A stretch of 64,000 bases of DNA from Devosia sp. (lineage in GTDB: Bacteria > Pseudomonadota > Alphaproteobacteria > Rhizobiales > Devosiaceae): NCBI RefSeq assembly GCF_025809055.1, contig NZ_CP075529.1:1116001-1180000 (forward strand). Direction: 5' to 3'. Each line of letters opens with the position of its first letter. Within the stretch, counting starts at the first letter, position 1. The notes beneath the pieces are model-generated. The model had not been told where the DNA came from and did not search any database. It worked only from the letters and a program-made list of their open reading frames with translations. A program made the position numbers and the translations under genes. Below are positions 24,249-32,821 of this stretch, piece after piece.

Positions 24249-25893
24249 AAAGGGCCTCCTTGAACGGCGCCTCGCCAAGCCGCCGATAGGCCGCAAGGAA
24301 GCTCTCGTCCGCGCTTTGGCGCTGGGCAATGTAGAAATCGACCAGCTTTTCGATGGCGCCGGGAACGGCATCGGCCTCGAAACCAGGGCCGATGATCTTG
24401 CCGACCGAAGCCTGCTCTGTCGCGTCACCGCCCAGGGTGATCTGATAGAGTTCACCACCCTTCTTCTCGACGCCCAGAATGCCGATATGGCCGACATGGT
24501 GATGTCCGCAGGCGTTGATGCAGCCGGAAATCTTGATCTTGAGATCGCCGATTTCCTTCTGCCGCTTGGGTTCGGCAAAAGTCTTGGAGATTTCCTGGGC
24601 GATGGGGATCGAGCGGGCATTGGCCAGGGCACAGAAGTCCAGGCCAGGGCAGCAGATCATGTCGGTAATCAGATTGCTGTTGCCTTCGGCCAGGCCATTG
24701 GCAACCAGCATGTCATAAACGGCCCGCAGATCGGCGATCGCAACATGCGGCAGAACCAGGTTCTGCTCATGCGTGACGCGCAGCTCATCATAGGAATATT
24801 TCTCGGCCAGGTCGGCCACAACATCGATCTGGCTATCGGTGGCATCCCCCGGCGCCCCGCCGACAGGCTTGAGCGAAACGGTAACCGATGCGTAACCGGA
24901 CACCCGGTGCGGATGCAGGTTGTTGTCGAGCCAGCGGCCATAGGCAGGGTCGATGATCGACTGATAGGCGACGTCAACACTGTCGCCGGACCGGTCGGCA
25001 AACTCGGGCGGTGCGAAATAGGTGGTAATGCGGTCGAGTTCTTCCTGCGGCAGGGTCAACACGCCTCCGCGCACTTCGGCAAATTCGGCCTCGACCTGGC
25101 CTTTGATGCTCTCCAGGCCTTCTTCGTGCACCAGGATCTTGATGCGTGCCTTGTACTTGTTGTCCCGGCGGCCATAGCGGTTGTAAACGCGCATGATGGA
25201 TTCGAGATAGGCGAGCAGATGCTCGTTGGGCACGAAGGCATTGATCAGCTTGGCGATCATCGGCGTGCGGCCGAGGCCACCACCGACCCAGACTTCCCAA
25301 CCGATCTCGCCTGCCGCATTCACTGCCGCCTGCAGACCGATATCGTGGAACCGGATGGCGGCGCGGTCATTGGGTGAGCCGGTGATGGCAATCTTGAACT
25401 TGCGCGGGAGGTAGGAAAATTCGGGGTGCAGGCTCGACCACTGCCGGATGATCTCGGCCACCGGACGCGGGTCGATGATCTCGTCGGCGGCAGCGCCGGC
25501 AAACTGGTCGGTCGTGACATTGCGGATGCAATTGCCCGAGGTCTGAATGGCGTGCATCTCGACGCTGGCCAGTTCCTCCAGGATCACCGGAATATCCTTG
25601 AGCTTTGGCCAGTTGAACTGGATATTCTGCCGCGTGGTGAAGTGGCCATAGCCGCGGTCATAGGTGCGCGCGATATGGGCCAGCTTGCGCATCTGGCGCG
25701 AGCTGAGAGTTCCGTAGGGCACCGCAATGCGCAGCATATAGGCGTGCAACTGCAGGTAGAGCCCGTTCATCAGCCGGAGCGGCCGGAACTGGTCCTCGGA
25801 AAGCTCGCCGCTGAGCCGGCGCTTCACCTGGTCTGCAAACTGTGCCGTGCGACCCGCTACGAAAGCGGCGTCGAATTCGTCATATCGATACAT
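24235..25893 (-). CDS. cysI: Sulfite reductase hemoprotein (siroheme, ferredoxin-dependent type)
   Basis: A 552-residue enzyme that carries out the six-electron reduction of sulfite to sulfide. The repeat architecture of the nitrite/sulfite reductase family is complete, with the siroheme-[4Fe-4S] ligands in CCPGLDFCALANA and SGCINACGHHHVGHIG. TSGNCIRNVTTDQFAG is the conserved substrate-side segment. There is no cysJ flavoprotein gene here, so electrons probably come from ferredoxin. The ATG at 25893 has AGGTGA upstream and fits the family; a GTG four codons earlier is the alternative. It overlaps DUF2849 upstream and cysH downstream. Confidence 0.93.
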   Translation of the reverse strand: MYRYDEFDAAFVAGRTAQFADQVKRRLSGELSEDQFRPLRLMNGLYLQLHAYMLRIAVPYGTLSSRQMRKLAHIARTYDRGYGHFTTRQNIQFNWPKLKDIPVILEELASVEMHAIQTSGNCIRNVTTDQFAGAAADEIIDPRPVAEIIRQWSSLHPEFSYLPRKFKIAITGSPNDRAAIRFHDIGLQAAVNAAGEIGWEVWVGGGLGRTPMIAKLINAFVPNEHLLAYLESIMRVYNRYGRRDNKYKARIKILVHEEGLESIKGQVEAEFAEVRGGVLTLPQEELDRITTYFAPPEFADRSGDSVDVAYQSIIDPAYGRWLDNNLHPHRVSGYASVTVSLKPVGGAPGDATDSQIDVVADLAEKYSYDELRVTHEQNLVLPHVAIADLRAVYDMLVANGLAEGNSNLITDMICCPGLDFCALANARSIPIAQEISKTFAEPKRQKEIGDLKIKISGCINACGHHHVGHIGILGVEKKGGELYQITLGGDATEQASVGKIIGPGFEADAVPGAIEKLVDFYIAQRQSADESFLAAYRRLGEAPFKEALYGNA

Positions 25894-26203
25894 GCCCGTC
25901 GTCACCTAAGTGCTGGCGATCAAACGCCTGCCCATTGAGAGTTAGGGGAGCGGTGGGGCCCGCCGCCCTGATGCGTTCCCGCAGGCGCTTGGGCACGATG
26001 CGCCCGTCTTCCTGCGATACTTCTTCGATTTCAAGGCTGATGACCCGGCCATTGGCCTTGGTTGCCGCAAGCGCGCCATCGCGCTCGGAAGTCTCTTCCT
26101 TGGAAAACAGGCGCGCAGCCTGGAGGTCCTCGATCCAGTTGCCTGCGCCGTCCAGATACACGGTCGCGCCCGAGGTCAACTCGTTTCCGGTGAGAATTTC
26201 CAT
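25880..26203 (-). CDS. DUF2849 protein of the sulfate-assimilation operon
   Basis: A 107-residue small protein of the DUF2849 family. The typical opening (ILTGNELTSGATVYLDGAGNWIEDL) and the closing basic segment (RIVPKRLRERIRAAGPTAPL) are present. The family is found almost only between cysG and cysI in alphaproteobacteria, as here, with a 3-base gap on one side and a 14-base overlap on the other. A helper role in siroheme insertion or electron transfer to sulfite reductase is plausible from this strict linkage, but no activity is established. Confidence 0.85.
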   Translation of the reverse strand: MEILTGNELTSGATVYLDGAGNWIEDLQAARLFSKEETSERDGALAATKANGRVISLEIEEVSQEDGRIVPKRLRERIRAAGPTAPLTLNGQAFDRQHLGDDGHVSI

Positions 26204-26206
26204 CGT

Positions 26207-27580
26207 TCAGGCTACCTTGAATTGATCTGCGGCGGCCGATGCAGCATCGGTCCAATCGCCGTGGGCGACAGCGCGCCCGACTAGAATAACGGCGGGCCCG
26301 TCGACAAAATCGACGGCACCCAGGGCCAGTGCACCGAGGGTGCCGGCATAGGATTGATGGTCCGCGCGGCCGGCATTGACCACGATGCCGATGGGCAGAT
26401 CGGCAGCGGCGCCATGCGCCAGAAGCCGGCCGGCCGTTTCAGCGGCAATGGCCTTGCCCATATAGAGCGACAAAGTCAAACCCGATTGCGCCAGCGCGGC
26501 CCAATGAGCAAGGTCCGCATCCTCAGCACCATGCGCGGTGGCGATGACAAAGCCGGTGGAGACCTGTCGCAGGGTGATCGGCGTGGCCGTATCGGCGGCA
26601 GCCGCGAAAGCAGCGCTGACGCCGGGGACGATGTCGTAGTCGATACCAGCCGCCCGCAAGGCTGCGATTTCCTCGCCGGCGCGACCGAACACCATCGGAT
26701 CGCCGGACTTGAGCCTGGCGACCTTCTTCCCCTCTTTGGCAAGGCGGACGATCAATGCATTGATCTGGGCCTGCGAGAAGGAATGGTGCCCCCTGGCCTT
26801 GCCGACACAAATCTGTTCGGCGTCGCGACGTCCCATTTCGACAACCGCGGCAGGCACTAGCTGATCGTGAACGATGACATCTGCCTGCTGCAAAAGGCGC
26901 TGGGCCCGCAGGGTAAGAAGATCCTCCGACCCCGGACCGGCACCGATCAGCCAGACTATGCCCTGCCCTGATCCATCGGCAGCATGGGCGGCCAGCAGAT
27001 TTTCGGCAGCCTGACGATCCATTTCAGGCCGCGTTACGAGATCCTCATAGAACCGGCGACGAGCCGCACCATCGTGAATCAGGCTCTCAACCTTCTGGCG
27101 CAAGCCACCAGCCAGGCTCGCGATTTTCCCGATACCTGGCGCCAGAAGCGCCTCGATCTGCGCCCGGACCAGACGCGCCAGCACGGGCGCATCGCCTTCG
27201 GTGGAAATCGCGACGGTGAGCGGCGCGCGCTCGACAATGGACGGCGTATAGAAGTCGCACTCGCCGGGCACGTCGACCACGTTGAGCGGAATACCCAGCC
27301 GCCGCGCCTCCACCTTGGCCAGTTCAGCGGCGTCGCTCTCTTCGGCCACGAAGACCAGGGCAGCGCCGATCAGATCAGGCGGGGTCAGGGCGCGGGTGAA
27401 TATCTGCGCGTCAAAAGCGGAGAAATCGGACTCGATAACCGGTGAGTAAATCTCTATCGAACCAGTAGTCTTAGAAACCAACCGGACCTTGTTGAGGGCT
27501 TCATCGCCGCCGCCGACGATGATGATACGTTTGCCCTTGACCTTGAAGCTCAACGGAAATGTGTTGAGATTACCCATCAT
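26207..27580 (-). CDS. cysG: Siroheme synthase CysG (trifunctional)
   Basis: A 457-residue enzyme that makes siroheme, the sulfite reductase cofactor, from uroporphyrinogen III. The N-terminal dehydrogenase/ferrochelatase half has the NAD site (GKRIIIVGGGDEALNKVRL) and the conserved VPGECDFYTPSIVERAPLTV block (20 residues). The C-terminal methyltransferase half starts at WLIGAGPGSEDLLTLRA and contains RLKSGDPMVFGRAGEE and VPGVSAAFAAAA. It leads the operon cysG-DUF2849-cysI-cysH. AGGATC precedes two adjacent ATG codons; the second (27577) has better spacing. The AT-rich 258 bases upstream probably hold the operon promoter. Confidence 0.93.
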   Translation of the reverse strand: MMGNLNTFPLSFKVKGKRIIIVGGGDEALNKVRLVSKTTGSIEIYSPVIESDFSAFDAQIFTRALTPPDLIGAALVFVAEESDAAELAKVEARRLGIPLNVVDVPGECDFYTPSIVERAPLTVAISTEGDAPVLARLVRAQIEALLAPGIGKIASLAGGLRQKVESLIHDGAARRRFYEDLVTRPEMDRQAAENLLAAHAADGSGQGIVWLIGAGPGSEDLLTLRAQRLLQQADVIVHDQLVPAAVVEMGRRDAEQICVGKARGHHSFSQAQINALIVRLAKEGKKVARLKSGDPMVFGRAGEEIAALRAAGIDYDIVPGVSAAFAAAADTATPITLRQVSTGFVIATAHGAEDADLAHWAALAQSGLTLSLYMGKAIAAETAGRLLAHGAAADLPIGIVVNAGRADHQSYAGTLGALALGAVDFVDGPAVILVGRAVAHGDWTDAASAAADQFKVA

Positions 27581-27838
27581 GATCCTGTTCGAGAGATAGC
27601 GGAAAATAGCGCCAACTGGCTGCTCGCTGCAATGCTTTGAAATTCAATAGCTTTTATATTTCTCTTCTGTGGCAGCCCGTAGAATGTCGCAATTGGCCCC
27701 CTGCCCAATCCGGCAAATGAATCTTTCGCGACCGCACCGGCAGAAAATTTGCGCTCAGATTGCAGGAACCGGGGCAGCGAACCCGACGTCCCCCGGTTCA
27801 GGGGTAGCTCTGCCCCCATCCGGCACTAGGATGCCCCC

Positions 27839-28276
27839 ATGCTTCGCTCCCCAGCCGTTCTCGCCCTCGTAACCGCATTGATGTCCACCCTGCCCACCGG
27901 CGCGCAGGAGTTTCCGCGCGAGGGCAATGCTGCCATTCCCAACGGCACCGCCGCACCCTTTGTCGGGCAATGGAGCGCCGGCTTCCCGGACGACAAGAAC
28001 ACCATCGTGACGACGACAGTAATCTCCTGCGACGATCCGGTGCTCATCGAGGCGGTTGACGATGTGAACCTGTCTCTAAGTCGCAACAACGACATCGAGC
28101 CGCCGGTTATTGTCGAATTGTCCGAGTTCTCAAACCGGACCAGCTGGTTTCCGGTCAATGGCGGGCTCAGTTCCATCGCCGTGTGGATCGATGAAGACAG
28201 CTTTTATCGCTACGAAGTCGACGCGACGGGAAAAGCCGACTGGGACTGGCCGTTCCTCTATCGAAGGTGTCCCTAA
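27839..28276 (+). CDS. Exported hypothetical protein
   Basis: A 145-residue protein with a Sec signal peptide (MLRSPAVLALVTALMSTLPT, cleaved after GAQ). The mature part reads PFVGQWSAGFPDDKNTIVTT and contains two cysteines, one in ISCDDP and one in the C-terminal RRCP, which could form a periplasmic disulfide. The start of the domain (PFVGxW) is like small lipocalin-type or META-type periplasmic proteins, but no family is firmly recognised. Its 3' end overlaps the convergent ferredoxin gene by four bases. Confidence 0.65.
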   Translation: MLRSPAVLALVTALMSTLPTGAQEFPREGNAAIPNGTAAPFVGQWSAGFPDDKNTIVTTTVISCDDPVLIEAVDDVNLSLSRNNDIEPPVIVELSEFSNRTSWFPVNGGLSSIAVWIDEDSFYRYEVDATGKADWDWPFLYRRCP

Positions 28277-28593
28277 CCCTGCCGGGTCGGCACGTGCACA
28301 ACCAGGCCGTCGAGTTCCTGGCGCACCTTGATCTGGCACGACAGACGGCTGCTGTCGCGCACGTCGAACGCGAAGTCGAGCATGTCTTCCTCCATTGAGG
28401 AAGGCCCGCCGACGGTTTCACGCCAATCCTCGTCGACATAGACATGGCAGGTCGCGCAGGTGCAGGCTCCGCCGCATTCCGCGACGATCCCGGGAACGGC
28501 GTTCATGATTGCCGTTTCCATCACGGTCGAACCGTTTTCGCCCTCGGTCTCGATGCGCTCGCCCTGCGGCGTGACATAGGTAATCTTGGTCAT
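28273..28593 (-). CDS. [2Fe-2S] ferredoxin, second copy
   Basis: A 106-residue ferredoxin of the adrenodoxin/ISC type. Ligands are C-x5-C-x2-C in ECGGACTCATC and a fourth Cys in SRLSCQI; the acidic helix EEDMLDFAF follows the DEDW segment. It is closely related to the other ferredoxin of this window, suggesting a duplication. The start MTKITYVTPQGERIE is the usual N-terminus; the residues encoded further upstream are not. It follows the methyltransferase gene on the same strand with a 13-base gap. Candidate partners are Fe-S assembly enzymes, P450s or sulfite reductase. Confidence 0.88.
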   Translation of the reverse strand: MTKITYVTPQGERIETEGENGSTVMETAIMNAVPGIVAECGGACTCATCHVYVDEDWRETVGGPSSMEEDMLDFAFDVRDSSRLSCQIKVRQELDGLVVHVPTRQG

Positions 28594-28606
28594 TGGGGTC
28601 CTGAAT

Positions 28607-29776
28607 TCAGAGGTCGAGCAGACCTTCCAGATAGTGCTTGTCGATACCGAACATAGCCTTGACGGCCTTGATCTGGTCAAGCGCTGCCGCCCGCGACCCT
28701 GCGCCGCCCCTCTGGGCGACGATCAGATTGTTCTTGGGCGTATGTGCGTCGGATACGAACTCGAATATCTTGGTGCGGTAGCCGCTGGCTTCAAGGATCA
28801 GGGCCCGCAAACCATCCGTCACCATCTCCGCCTGCTTCTCCAGAAACGTGCCGTGACGAAGCAGGAAATCCAGTTCCGTCGTGGGTTTACCGGCCTCAAT
28901 CTGGCGGCGGATCTGCTTGTGGCAGCACGGCGCCACCGCGATCAGCCCCGCGCCGGCCCTGATCCCCTGGAAGATGGCGTCGTCGGTGGCCGTATCACAG
29001 GCGTGAAGCGCGATGACTGCGTCGGCTCCGCCCGGGTCATAGTCGAGGATCGTGCCCGCCTCAAAGCGAAGCCCGTCGAAACCCGACGCCTTGGCGGTCG
29101 CGTTGCCATCCGCCACGAGGTTGGGACGCATCTCGACGCCGATAACCTCGATCGGCAGTCCCTGCCCGGCCAGATAGTCGTAGAGGGCAAAATCGAGATA
29201 GCCCTTGCCAGCGCCCATATCGAGGATGCGCGGATTCTTTGCATCAAGCCCCTGAATCAGTGGCGCAAAGATCTCGACCATCTTGTTGATCTGGCGGAAC
29301 TTATCCTGCGCATCATGGCGCACCTGCCCGTCCTTGCCGGTAATGCCGAGTGCCCGCAGCCAAGGCTTGCCGGTGTCTGTCAGCGGCCGATTTTTCACCC
29401 GGTCGTGACCGCCGTCCGGCGCATTGCGCCCATCCACAGCAGTACGCTTGAGCCGCGCCCTGTCGCCCTGGCGCTCGAATTGCAGGTCAAAACCCGTCGT
29501 CTCCAGCCGCGCGCTGCGCCAGTCCGTGACGAGACCGGTCGCCAGCAGGTGTGCGGCCTCCTCGGGTGTCAGGTTCTTGGTGATGTCCTGGGTCTGGTAT
29601 CGAAAGACAAAGCTCAGCCGCTCGCCGGCCTTGATGGACACTCTGCGCGCTTCCGCCGATTTCAGCGCAGCCTCGGGCCCGTGATAGCCGCCCAGTTTCA
29701 ATCGTGTCAGCGTGCCTTCGGCAAAGGCCGATAGCACTGCGTCAACGAATTCGCCGATGCGATCCGGCGGGCTCAA
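28607..29776 (-). CDS. SAM-dependent methyltransferase-domain protein
   Basis: A 389-residue cytosolic protein. The first half (IKAGERLSFVFRYQTQDITK, LLATGLVTDWRSARLETTGF) resembles an accessory substrate domain. The second half is a class I methyltransferase, with the SAM-binding loop ILDMGAGKGYLDFALYDYL, the acidic strand IGVEMRP and a motif reading ALHACDTATDD. The HACDTATD and APCCHKQIRRQ segments are characteristic of the methyltransferase type that includes RNA-modifying or TRM13-like enzymes. The start is a TTG that overlaps the prfC stop by four bases, with AAGGAA upstream, so it is coupled to prfC. An RNA or translation-linked substrate is inferred. Confidence 0.75.
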   Translation of the reverse strand: MSPPDRIGEFVDAVLSAFAEGTLTRLKLGGYHGPEAALKSAEARRVSIKAGERLSFVFRYQTQDITKNLTPEEAAHLLATGLVTDWRSARLETTGFDLQFERQGDRARLKRTAVDGRNAPDGGHDRVKNRPLTDTGKPWLRALGITGKDGQVRHDAQDKFRQINKMVEIFAPLIQGLDAKNPRILDMGAGKGYLDFALYDYLAGQGLPIEVIGVEMRPNLVADGNATAKASGFDGLRFEAGTILDYDPGGADAVIALHACDTATDDAIFQGIRAGAGLIAVAPCCHKQIRRQIEAGKPTTELDFLLRHGTFLEKQAEMVTDGLRALILEASGYRTKIFEFVSDAHTPKNNLIVAQRGGAGSRAAALDQIKAVKAMFGIDKHYLEGLLDL

Positions 29777-31374
29777 TGCCGTTCCTTGGTGGTCAGGAAT
29801 CGGATTTTCGGCCAGTCCTGCTTGGCCCGATCGGCCCACCAGGCATTCTGCGCCAGAAACACAGGCGCCTCGGCGCGATCCTCGGCCATGTTCATCTTCT
29901 GGGCCGCGATGAAGCGCTTCAGCTCTTCGGCGTCGTCACTCTCGACCCAGCGCGCGACTTCATAGCCAAGCGACTCAAAGGTGATCGGCACGCCATATTC
30001 CTTGGCGACGCGGGCCGAGAGCACTTCAAGCTGCAACTGCCCGACGACGCCAACAATCCAGTCCGCCCCGACCATGCGCCGGAACACCTGCGTGACCCCC
30101 TCTTCCGCCAGGTCAGAAAGTGCCTTGGACATCTGCTTGGTCTTCATGGCGTCGGACAGCCGCACCCGACGGATGATTTCCGGGGCGAAATTGGGGATAC
30201 CGGTGACATTGATATTGGCGCCCTCGGTCAGCGTATCGCCCACTGACAGGGTGCCGTGATTGGGAATGCCGACAATATCGCCCGCGACTGCTTCCTCGGC
30301 GAGTTCGCGGTTATTGCCAAAGAAGAACATCGGGTTGGAAACCGCCATATCCTTGCCGGAGCGGACGTTTTTCAACCGCATGCCGCGCTCGAAGGTCCCC
30401 GAGCACAGGCGGACAAAGGCGATGCGGTCGCGGTGATTGGCATCCATATTGGCCTGCACCTTGAAGACAAAGCCGGACACCTTCTTGTCGCTGGGATCGA
30501 TCGGTGCGGGCACCGCCGGCTGCGGGCGCGGCTCCGGCCCCCATTCGCCCAGCGTGCGCAGCAGTTCGGCCACCGAAATCCCCTTGAGCGCCGAACCAAA
30601 CAGCACTGGGCTAAGATGACCTTCGTGGAACGTCTTGAGATCGAAGGCCGGCAGCATGGCCTGGGCCATTTCCAGGGTCTCGAGAGCCGTCATGAAGACG
30701 GGATTGTCGGCCAGCGCGGGAAAGTCGAGCAGGTCTTCAAGCGCCTCGAACTCGGCAATCGTCTTGCCCTGAGGATTGAGCACGCGCTTTTCGAGCAGGT
30801 CGATATAGCCACCGAAATCCACGCCCATGCCAATGGGCCAGAGCACAGGGGTCAGGTCGAGCGCCAGCTTGTCCTGAATTTCGTCGATCAGGTCGAGCGG
30901 CGCGATGCCCTCGCGGTCGACCTTGTTGATGAAGGTGATAATGGGAATGTCGCGGAGGCGGCACACCTCGAAGAGTTTCAGCGTCTGGCTCTCGATGCCC
31001 TTGGCCGCGTCGATCACCATGATGGCCGCATCCACGGCCGTCAGTGTTCGATACGTATCCTCGGAAAAGTCCGAGTGGCCGGGCGTATCCAGCAGATTGA
31101 GCGTCAATCCATCATAGTCGAAGGTCATCACCGACGAGGTGATGGAAATGCCGCGCTGCTGCTCCATTTCCATCCAGTCAGAGCGAGTCGAACGCGCACC
31201 GGCCTTGCCGCGCACCGCCCCGGCGGATTGAATGGCGCCGGCGGCAGCCAGCAGGCGCTCGGTCAGCGTCGTCTTACCCGCGTCCGGGTGCGAGATGATC
31301 GCAAAGGTCCGGCGCAGGCGGAACGGTTCGGCGGTAGGCCGGGGCGCAACCTCGGCAGCATTGGACAGGGACAT
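29773..31374 (-). CDS. prfC: Peptide chain release factor 3 (RF3)
   Basis: A 533-residue translational GTPase that removes RF1 or RF2 from the ribosome after termination. The G motifs are complete: SHPDAGKTTLTERLL (G1), RGISITSSVM (G2), DTPGHSDFSEDTYR (G3) and INKVDREG (G4). Domains II and III follow (VFKVQANMDANHRDRIAFVR, EYGVPITFESLGYEVARWVE), which is a normal RF3 length and layout. The methyltransferase gene overlaps its stop codon, and the upstream nucleotidyltransferase ends 86 bases before it. Confidence 0.95.
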   Translation of the reverse strand: MSLSNAAEVAPRPTAEPFRLRRTFAIISHPDAGKTTLTERLLAAAGAIQSAGAVRGKAGARSTRSDWMEMEQQRGISITSSVMTFDYDGLTLNLLDTPGHSDFSEDTYRTLTAVDAAIMVIDAAKGIESQTLKLFEVCRLRDIPIITFINKVDREGIAPLDLIDEIQDKLALDLTPVLWPIGMGVDFGGYIDLLEKRVLNPQGKTIAEFEALEDLLDFPALADNPVFMTALETLEMAQAMLPAFDLKTFHEGHLSPVLFGSALKGISVAELLRTLGEWGPEPRPQPAVPAPIDPSDKKVSGFVFKVQANMDANHRDRIAFVRLCSGTFERGMRLKNVRSGKDMAVSNPMFFFGNNRELAEEAVAGDIVGIPNHGTLSVGDTLTEGANINVTGIPNFAPEIIRRVRLSDAMKTKQMSKALSDLAEEGVTQVFRRMVGADWIVGVVGQLQLEVLSARVAKEYGVPITFESLGYEVARWVESDDAEELKRFIAAQKMNMAEDRAEAPVFLAQNAWWADRAKQDWPKIRFLTTKERH

Positions 31375-31460
31375 GAAAACTGCTGGAGTTTTGGGCCGAT
31401 GCGCGAGGCAGACGACCGAATTTCAACTGGCCGCTCTATAGGCGAAACACGGTCCTGCGG

Positions 31461-32267
31461 TCAAACCGGACACCCTTTCATGGCCGCGCCACCCCGACCC
31501 TCCACGTCAGACAGGCGCCGGAAATCGGCAAATACCGGCCCGCCATGTCTATCGAGCTCTGCGCAGCACAGAGCCAGGAGCGCCCCACCATCCCCGCCGA
31601 CCGCCTCGGCCATTGCAGACTCCATCTGGCTGGCAAGGTCAGGGTCGGCCTGGACGAGCCGCCTCTGCAGCCATTTGCCCGCACCGGTCCACCGCCTCTG
31701 CCCCAGCAGGATCAGGTCGACCAGTTTTGGATAGAGCGCCACGGCAATGGCCATGACCTCGCCCCGGTCGCGCCGGCCGCGCAAATCATCTGCGAGATCG
31801 GAAATCTGATAGAGCATCAACTCCAGCCTTTCGCCCGCAAGCGGCGCCGGCCCTGCGTCCAGCAAGAATTGGGCACGCGCGCGCAAGCCGGCGGCCTCCT
31901 CGACCCGCGAGCCGACCAGCCGCCCCTCGGCCGCAAGGCTGATCATCACCGGGCGGCCATGCTCGACGTCACGCTCGAAGAACCGGCCGAGCGTAGCGCC
32001 ATCGTGGACGAAGGCTTCGACCGGAAACCCGTCCATGATGAAGGATTCCCGCCATGCGCGCTCTACGCCCGGAAAGAGAACGACCATGTCGATGTCAGAC
32101 CCAAACGTGCCCTGCCCCCGCATGATGGAACCGCCCACAAAGGCGAAGCCCGCACCCGGATACCGGGTGTCGAGCGTATGCAGGGCAACGGCGAGTGCCT
32201 GATTTGCGATGAGATCGGGGGGGCTTGATGCACGAGCTGTGTCCTTCGGGTCTGGACCGGCGGGCAC
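31461..32267 (-). CDS. Nucleotidyltransferase-domain protein (start uncertain)
   Basis: A protein of up to 268 residues with a polymerase-beta-type nucleotidyltransferase core: GGSIMRGQGTFGSDIDMVVL contains the Gly-Ser and Asp-x-Asp signature, and the third acidic position may be in FPVEAFVHDG. The second half is helical and basic (YQISDLADDLRGRRDRGEV, WLQRRLVQADPDL), like a substrate-binding domain. Possible substrates include antibiotics or nucleotides; nothing in the sequence decides this. The GTG used as start touches the T tract of an upstream terminator-like hairpin, so the true start may lie a little further in, although no ATG fits before the core. Confidence 0.6.
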   Translation of the reverse strand: MPAGPDPKDTARASSPPDLIANQALAVALHTLDTRYPGAGFAFVGGSIMRGQGTFGSDIDMVVLFPGVERAWRESFIMDGFPVEAFVHDGATLGRFFERDVEHGRPVMISLAAEGRLVGSRVEEAAGLRARAQFLLDAGPAPLAGERLELMLYQISDLADDLRGRRDRGEVMAIAVALYPKLVDLILLGQRRWTGAGKWLQRRLVQADPDLASQMESAMAEAVGGDGGALLALCCAELDRHGGPVFADFRRLSDVEGRGGAAMKGCPV

Positions 32268-32296
32268 AAAAAAACCCGCTCGTTTCCGGCGGGGTT
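32267..32296 (-). terminator. Terminator-like hairpin with seven-T tract
   Basis: On the minus strand, AACCCCGCCGGAAACGAGCGGG followed by TTTTTTT (written in two parts: stem arms AACCCCGC and GCGGG, with one bulged base, then the T run). It may end the Hpt transcript or act as an attenuator for the nucleotidyltransferase gene, given the small open frame just before it. Confidence 0.7.
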
Positions 32297-32323
32297 GGTA
32301 TCGGCAGGCCTGATGCAATCAGC

Positions 32324-32380
32324 TCATGCGACCCCACGCCCCCGCACAGCGGTGGTGGTGGACATGGCACGCATGGTCAT
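32324..32380 (-). CDS. Possible 18-residue leader peptide
   Basis: A short open frame, M-T-M-R-A-M-S-T-T-T-A-V-R-G-R-G-V-A, with AGGAAG upstream of its second ATG (six-base spacing). A promoter-like pair TTGACC-N17-TAGTTT lies at 32399-32427 on the same strand, and a terminator-like hairpin follows 28 bases after the stop. That is the layout of an attenuator or of a small RNA with an internal peptide. Three consecutive Thr codons could make it responsive to threonine. Coding is not shown. Confidence 0.35.
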   Translation of the reverse strand: MTMRAMSTTTAVRGRGVA

Positions 32381-32434
32381 CTTCCTGCTCATGGCCAGAA
32401 ACTAGCCCGACCCATTGTTCGGGTCAATCGCGGC

Positions 32435-32821
32435 TTATTCGGCCTGGTCGGCCAGCATACGGGCGATGAAGTCGCGCACTTCTTCTACCGCAAGGCCCAG
32501 GTCGTCTATGGCCTCGCTGCGGAGCGGCCGACCGGCGCGCAGGTCATCTTCCATGGCGCGGGCAATCTCCGAAATCGTCCACGCTCCCACGCCCGAAGCC
32601 GCACCCTTGATCGAGTGAACGTTGATTGCCAGGTCGTCGAAACTCAGAGCCAGCCGGAGCCGCCCGAAATAGGTAAAGAGCGTCTGATCGAAGAGCCGAA
32701 GGACTTCGAGTTCGAGGTTTTCGTCGCCCAGACACTGCTTGGCGAGGTGAACCAGGTCCACCGGCCTCATGGGCCGGGTGCGAGGTAGAACGATTGGGGC
32801 CTTGACTGCGGTCTGTGCCAT
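32435..32821 (-). CDS. Hpt-domain phosphotransfer protein
   Basis: A 128-residue single-domain histidine phosphotransfer protein. The phosphorylated His is in NVHSIKGAASGVGAW, the standard H-x-x-K-G-x-[AS] motif, and the rest is the expected four-helix bundle (LFDQTLFTYFGRLRLAL, AIDDLGLAVEEVRDFIARML). It would pass phosphate between a hybrid sensor kinase and a response regulator, neither of which is in this window. The ATG at 32821 has GGAG eight bases upstream. It is divergent from the giant coiled-coil gene, across a 359-base gap. Confidence 0.85.
   Translation of the reverse strand: MAQTAVKAPIVLPRTRPMRPVDLVHLAKQCLGDENLELEVLRLFDQTLFTYFGRLRLALSFDDLAINVHSIKGAASGVGAWTISEIARAMEDDLRAGRPLRSEAIDDLGLAVEEVRDFIARMLADQAE

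Noticed and set aside
24249..24632. Longer N-terminus of the CysH fusion starting at 24632
   Set aside because: The first 128 codons are cysI read in another frame; the ATG at 24248 has GGAGG and a normal N-terminus.
32364..32405. Short plus-strand frame MARMVIFLLMARN
   Set aside because: No ribosome site and no transcription signal on that strand; the minus-strand frame has both.
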